The notes under the pieces are model-generated. The model did no database searches and was not told where the DNA came from. It saw only the letters and a program-made list of their open reading frames with translations. Of a DNA stretch of 9,026 nucleotides, positions 7,170 through 9,026 are shown in pieces (within the stretch, counting starts at the first letter, position 1; each line of letters opens with the position of its first letter). This stretch comes from an uncultured Dialister sp. (GTDB lineage: Bacteria > Bacillota > Negativicutes > Veillonellales > Dialisteraceae), in the NCBI GenBank assembly GCA_900759415.1, contig CAAEVC010000113.1, positions 1 through 9,026 of the forward strand. Reading direction: 5' to 3'. Both the position numbers and the translations under genes were made by a program.

Positions 7170-7211
7170 AAAAAAAGCAGCCCGGCGCACAGTTTCCCAT
7201 GCGTCTGCTGC
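7170..7211 (-). terminator. Terminator between dcd and the TAXI operon, possibly an attenuator
   Basis: On the minus strand GCAGC (7211-7207) pairs with GCTGC (7181-7177), with an inner CGCA/TGCG stem, and seven T residues follow immediately (7176-7170). It lies 40 bp after the dcd stop and should end that transcript. I see no promoter between it and the TAXI start. If the operon promoter lies upstream (see 7242-7247), the same hairpin would act as an attenuator in the operon leader. Confidence 0.7.
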
Positions 7212-7241
7212 AACTTCTTCGCCACGTGCTATTAACTTATC

Positions 7242-7247
7242 ATTATA
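7242..7247 (-). promoter_or_regulatory. Candidate -10 box of the TAXI operon
   Basis: TATAAT on the minus strand, three bases after the dcd stop codon. No good -35 hexamer is found at 16-18 bp; the best upstream match, TTTACA, is 20 bp away. It is the best promoter candidate between dcd and the TAXI gene. If used, the leader would include the hairpins at 7170-7211 and 7111-7142. Confidence 0.25.
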
Positions 7248-7250
7248 ATA

Positions 7251-7772
7251 CTACTTTTCGAAATCTTTGTAAAGGAGGCTGGGCTGAATCCCTTTATTAT
7301 TCTGATATTTGCCGCTGTCATATTTATCTGCCTTCCCAAGAACGGTGTGAAAATAGATCTGGCAGATTTCTACACCTGCATAAATGCGGATAGGCTGTAC
7401 GCAGAACATTTCAAGAGTCCAGTAGCCGGAGAATCCCACATCTCCAAATCCTGCAGTGACGTGGATGAAAAGTCCGAGCCGTCCGATAGAGGACCGGCCT
7501 TCCAGCATGGGGACGAAACATTCAGTCTTCGTGTATTCCCTTGTTCTTCCCAGATAGAGCTTGTTTGGTTCCAGAAGGAAACCTTCTTCCGGAATATGAA
7601 TGAGATGACCGTCATTCTTCTTCTTCATATCCAGTTCATAATTGTCATACACCATGAGCTCGTCAGCCAGAGTCAGGTTGTAGCTGTTTGGATTGACTTT
7701 CTTTGGATCAAAGGGTTCGATAATAATTTCTTCCCCCATATGACGGGTGATTTCCTTGCCCGATAAAATCAT
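7251..7772 (-). CDS. dcd: dCTP deaminase
   Basis: A 173-residue cytoplasmic enzyme of the dCTP deaminase/dUTPase family, which converts dCTP to dUTP (or straight to dUMP in bifunctional members) in dTMP synthesis. Family landmarks are MILSGKEI at the start, NPNSYNLTLAD (27-37), EGRSSIGRLGL (91-101) and TAGFGDVGFSGYWTLEM (106-122). The Glu in TLE (121) matches the catalytic Glu, and the C-terminal YDSGKYQNNKGIQPS segment matches the flexible lid. The GFGDVGF variant resembles dCTP deaminases of other Firmicutes; whether it is mono- or bifunctional is not decided by eye. GAGGA stands 7 bases before the ATG at 7772. The start overlaps the upstream stop in ATGA, so translation is probably coupled. 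Housekeeping size, without the extra domains of known antiphage deaminases. Confidence 0.92.
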   Translation of the reverse strand: MILSGKEITRHMGEEIIIEPFDPKKVNPNSYNLTLADELMVYDNYELDMKKKNDGHLIHIPEEGFLLEPNKLYLGRTREYTKTECFVPMLEGRSSIGRLGLFIHVTAGFGDVGFSGYWTLEMFCVQPIRIYAGVEICQIYFHTVLGKADKYDSGKYQNNKGIQPSLLYKDFEK

Positions 7773-8677
7773 TTTGTTTTCCTCGCTTCCTGATTAAAAA
7801 TTTTGCGATGAACGGCCATGCGGCGGCGTTTGAAAGGTGCTTTTGCCATGTCTCCGCTTTTGAGGCCATATATATTTCTTTCTTCTTCACTGAGACTTTC
7901 TGAAATGATGAGCTGTCCTTTGTCGCTGAAGGAAATGAGATGGGCTGCAAAAAGTGCGCCATGGGTGGGACAGAAGAAAAGTCCCTTAGTCTTCCGGTCC
8001 TCTTCTTCATAGGGATAGGCCTTCAGAAGAGAAATCCGCCTGGCACCGCAGACCAGGCAGCAGGGTTCTTCCACCATGGATTTCCGCTGGAAATCCCTTT
8101 CTCTGTCCAGTTCCTGCTGGATCCGTTTCACTGTAACATCCGGTGATCTGGCAAAGAGGCTTCCTTCTACCCCAAGCGACGATTCATCTTCTGCAAGAAT
8201 CTTTGTGAAGACTGTCCTTTCCCGGTCTCTGGCTTCCCGGATTTCCCTGTAAGCGCTGGCGGCTTCCGGTTTCAAAATCCAGAAATAAATGCCGTCATCA
8301 CCGACGGTACCGTCAAATACATACTCCCAGGGAGCCCGCTTCAGGGAAACTTTCTTCTTCCCCTCTTCCATATCAGGGGAGAGCACTTCTTCTACCGGTT
8401 CAGCAAGATCCGCATCAGGATAAAGATCAAGGAGTCCATCTTCCATCATTTCCCGTATCTTGCTGCCTGCCCAGCCTACACCGGCATTCAGAGCTCTGTA
8501 TTCCATATGAAGGGTGCCTGCAATATTCTTCGCATTATCCATGTGGTCTCTGGAGTCATAGAGCCGGTCAAAAATATCCATCATCAGATGACTCATGACG
8601 GCAGGATTTCCCATGAGTGAAAGCCACCCTTCCCGGGTAATCACATCCCACTGTTTCAATCCTTTTCTTCTTGACAT
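7769..8677 (-). CDS. HNH_2-like (putative restriction endonuclease family) protein with degenerate active site
   Basis: A 302-residue protein, probably cytoplasmic. Residues about 45-80 (NIAGTLHMEYRALNAGVGWAG) look like a helix-turn-helix-like module seen ahead of some HNH nucleases. WEYVFDGTVGDDGIYFWILKPE (117-138) resembles the middle region of such proteins, and 140-200 is charged and helical. The C-terminal part (206-272) follows the HNH_2 pattern: CLVCG, LLKAYPYEE, KGLFFCPTHGALF, then a Ser/Asp-rich strand (ISFSDKGQLIIS). The first His of the usual AAH motif appears as Tyr221 and the Asn of NGL as Lys231, while His239 is kept, so nuclease activity is doubtful. CxxC (207, 210) and CxxH (236, 239) could bind zinc. 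I chose the ATG at 8677, with GGGGGTGA just upstream; the longer frame from 8764 would contain the promoter at 8715-8723. It overlaps dcd by 4 bp. The family call is by pattern only. Confidence 0.55.
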   Translation of the reverse strand: MSRRKGLKQWDVITREGWLSLMGNPAVMSHLMMDIFDRLYDSRDHMDNAKNIAGTLHMEYRALNAGVGWAGSKIREMMEDGLLDLYPDADLAEPVEEVLSPDMEEGKKKVSLKRAPWEYVFDGTVGDDGIYFWILKPEAASAYREIREARDRERTVFTKILAEDESSLGVEGSLFARSPDVTVKRIQQELDRERDFQRKSMVEEPCCLVCGARRISLLKAYPYEEEDRKTKGLFFCPTHGALFAAHLISFSDKGQLIISESLSEEERNIYGLKSGDMAKAPFKRRRMAVHRKIFNQEARKTK

Positions 8678-8714
8678 CCCCTCACCCCCTGCTTTGAAAG
8701 ACAGTCTTTTTGAT

Positions 8715-8723
8715 ATTATATCA
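8715..8723 (-). promoter_or_regulatory. Extended -10 promoter of the HNH-like/dcd operon
   Basis: The minus strand reads TGATATAAT, an extended -10 element (TGnTATAAT) at 8723-8715. It lies about 38 bp before the chosen ATG at 8677. No convincing -35 hexamer is present 17 bp upstream, which is usual for extended -10 promoters. It supports the shorter start of the HNH-like gene. Confidence 0.6.
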
Positions 8724-8754
8724 TCTTTTACATAGAAAATAGTAGAAATATGAT

Positions 8755-8780
8755 TTCCTTTCAAAAAAAATTGAAAGGAA
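8755..8780. repeat. Perfect inverted repeat upstream of the HNH-like/dcd promoter
   Basis: TTCCTTTCAA (8755-8764) and TTGAAAGGAA (8771-8780) are perfect 10-bp arms around six A residues. It lies about 35 bp upstream of the extended -10 element. It could be a regulator-binding site or a small hairpin at the edge of the repeat-rich patch. There is no U-tract outside the arms on either strand, so it is not a typical terminator. Confidence 0.45.
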
Positions 8781-8784
8781 GCGA

Positions 8785-8810
8785 TGAGCTATGAGCCCTG
8801 AGCTATGAGC
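8785..8810. repeat. Two tandem copies of a 12-bp repeat
   Basis: TGAGCTATGAGC occurs at 8785-8796 and again at 8799-8810, with two C residues between, a period of 14 bp. Inverted partial matches (CTCATA) follow at 8854-8859 and 8875-8880. The whole 8781-8912 stretch therefore looks like a small repeat-built intergenic element rather than coding DNA. Confidence 0.6.
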
Positions 8811-8881
8811 AAAGGTCGTAAAGACTTTATTATTTTTATTATTAATCCTGCCTCTCATAACCCTGACTTCTATACTCATAG

Positions 8882-8906
8882 ATGAAGCCCCGTGCCGGGG
8901 CTTCAT
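8882..8906 (-). terminator. GC-rich hairpin, probably terminator of the right-edge gene
   Basis: ATGAAGCCCC (8882-8891) pairs perfectly with GGGGCTTCAT (8897-8906) over a 5-base loop. It lies about 50 bp after the stop codon of the partial gene at 8958-9026 and is the only strong hairpin downstream of it. No U-tract follows on either strand, so it may block or stabilise RNA rather than act as a classical intrinsic terminator. TACTCAT is found on both sides (8873-8879 and 8906-8912). Confidence 0.45.
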
Positions 8907-8957
8907 ACTCATCAGCAAAGCCGATACCTTTGGGGTTATAGGACAAAAAGTGTGTTT

Positions 8958-9026
8958 TTAGTCCCAGTAAAAACTAATATCAAAATCAGTTTTATGAAGT
9001 TCTCCCCAAACAACAGCGTCTCCCCA
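8958..9026 (-). CDS. C-terminal end of an unidentified gene (partial)
   Basis: The minus-strand frame from the right edge reads 22 codons, WGDAVVWGELHKTDFDISFYWD, then TAA at 8960-8958. The alternating acidic and hydrophobic residues look like real protein. The gene begins outside the window. The end is loosely reminiscent of small DUF2442-like proteins, whose C-termini also pair Trp with acidic residues, but this is too little to assign a family. Confidence 0.5.
   Translation of the reverse strand, partial: WGDAVVWGELHKTDFDISFYWD

Noticed and set aside
7087..7200. N-terminal extension of the TAXI binding protein to an ATG at 7200
   Set aside because: The extra 38 residues translate leader hairpins and a T-tract and would bury the lipoprotein signal. 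The ATG at 7086 has an ideal ribosome binding site.
8678..8764. N-terminal extension of the HNH-like protein to an ATG at 8764
   Set aside because: The extension contains the extended -10 promoter and has no ribosome binding site, while the ATG at 8677 has GGGGGTGA before it.

Overview
Every gene I can support in this 9 kb window lies on the minus strand. The mix suggests a diderm Firmicute of the class Negativicutes, perhaps Dialister or a relative. Clostridial-looking housekeeping genes and strong AGGAGG-type ribosome binding sites sit next to a trimeric autotransporter adhesin of the YadA type, which needs an outer membrane. The genus is inferred from gene content and was not tested.

Reading in the direction of transcription (right to left), the window opens with the last 22 codons of an unidentified gene (8958-9026). 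A repeat-rich intergenic patch follows (about 8755-8957), holding two copies of a 12-bp repeat, a GC-rich hairpin flanked by 7-bp direct repeats, and a 10-bp perfect inverted repeat. Next is a two-gene operon: an HNH_2-like zinc-finger protein with apparently degenerate catalytic positions (7769-8677), overlapping by 4 bp a dCTP deaminase (dcd, 7251-7772).

A terminator-like hairpin and a second leader hairpin separate dcd from a three-gene TAXI-type TRAP transporter operon: lipoprotein solute-binding subunit (6115-7086), DUF1850 membrane-anchored protein (5526-6062) and fused DctQ-DctM permease (3541-5508). The binding protein captures a solute outside the inner membrane and the permease imports it with an ion gradient. 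The substrate cannot be read from sequence. The operon ends at a clear hairpin (3433-3476).

A 570-bp AT-rich intergenic region follows. It contains several inverted repeats, a second good terminator (3245-3269) with no recognised gene before it, and a promoter with perfect -35 and -10 hexamers (3030-3057). That promoter drives the YadA-like adhesin (1181-2971), which has a signal peptide, twelve uninterrupted 14-residue head repeats, a neck, a coiled-coil stalk and a membrane anchor, plus an unusual coiled-coil tail after the anchor. Its terminator lies directly after the stop. An ADP-ribosylglycohydrolase family gene (180-968) comes next, preceded by a short stretch with coding-like pieces in three frames. 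At the left edge a good minus-strand promoter, an overlapping palindrome and a ribosome binding site point to a gene that begins just outside the window.

The parts most worth a second look are the HNH-like/dCTP deaminase pair as a possible nucleotide-linked defence or regulatory module, the leader of the TAXI operon, the orphan terminator region, and the post-anchor tail of the adhesin.
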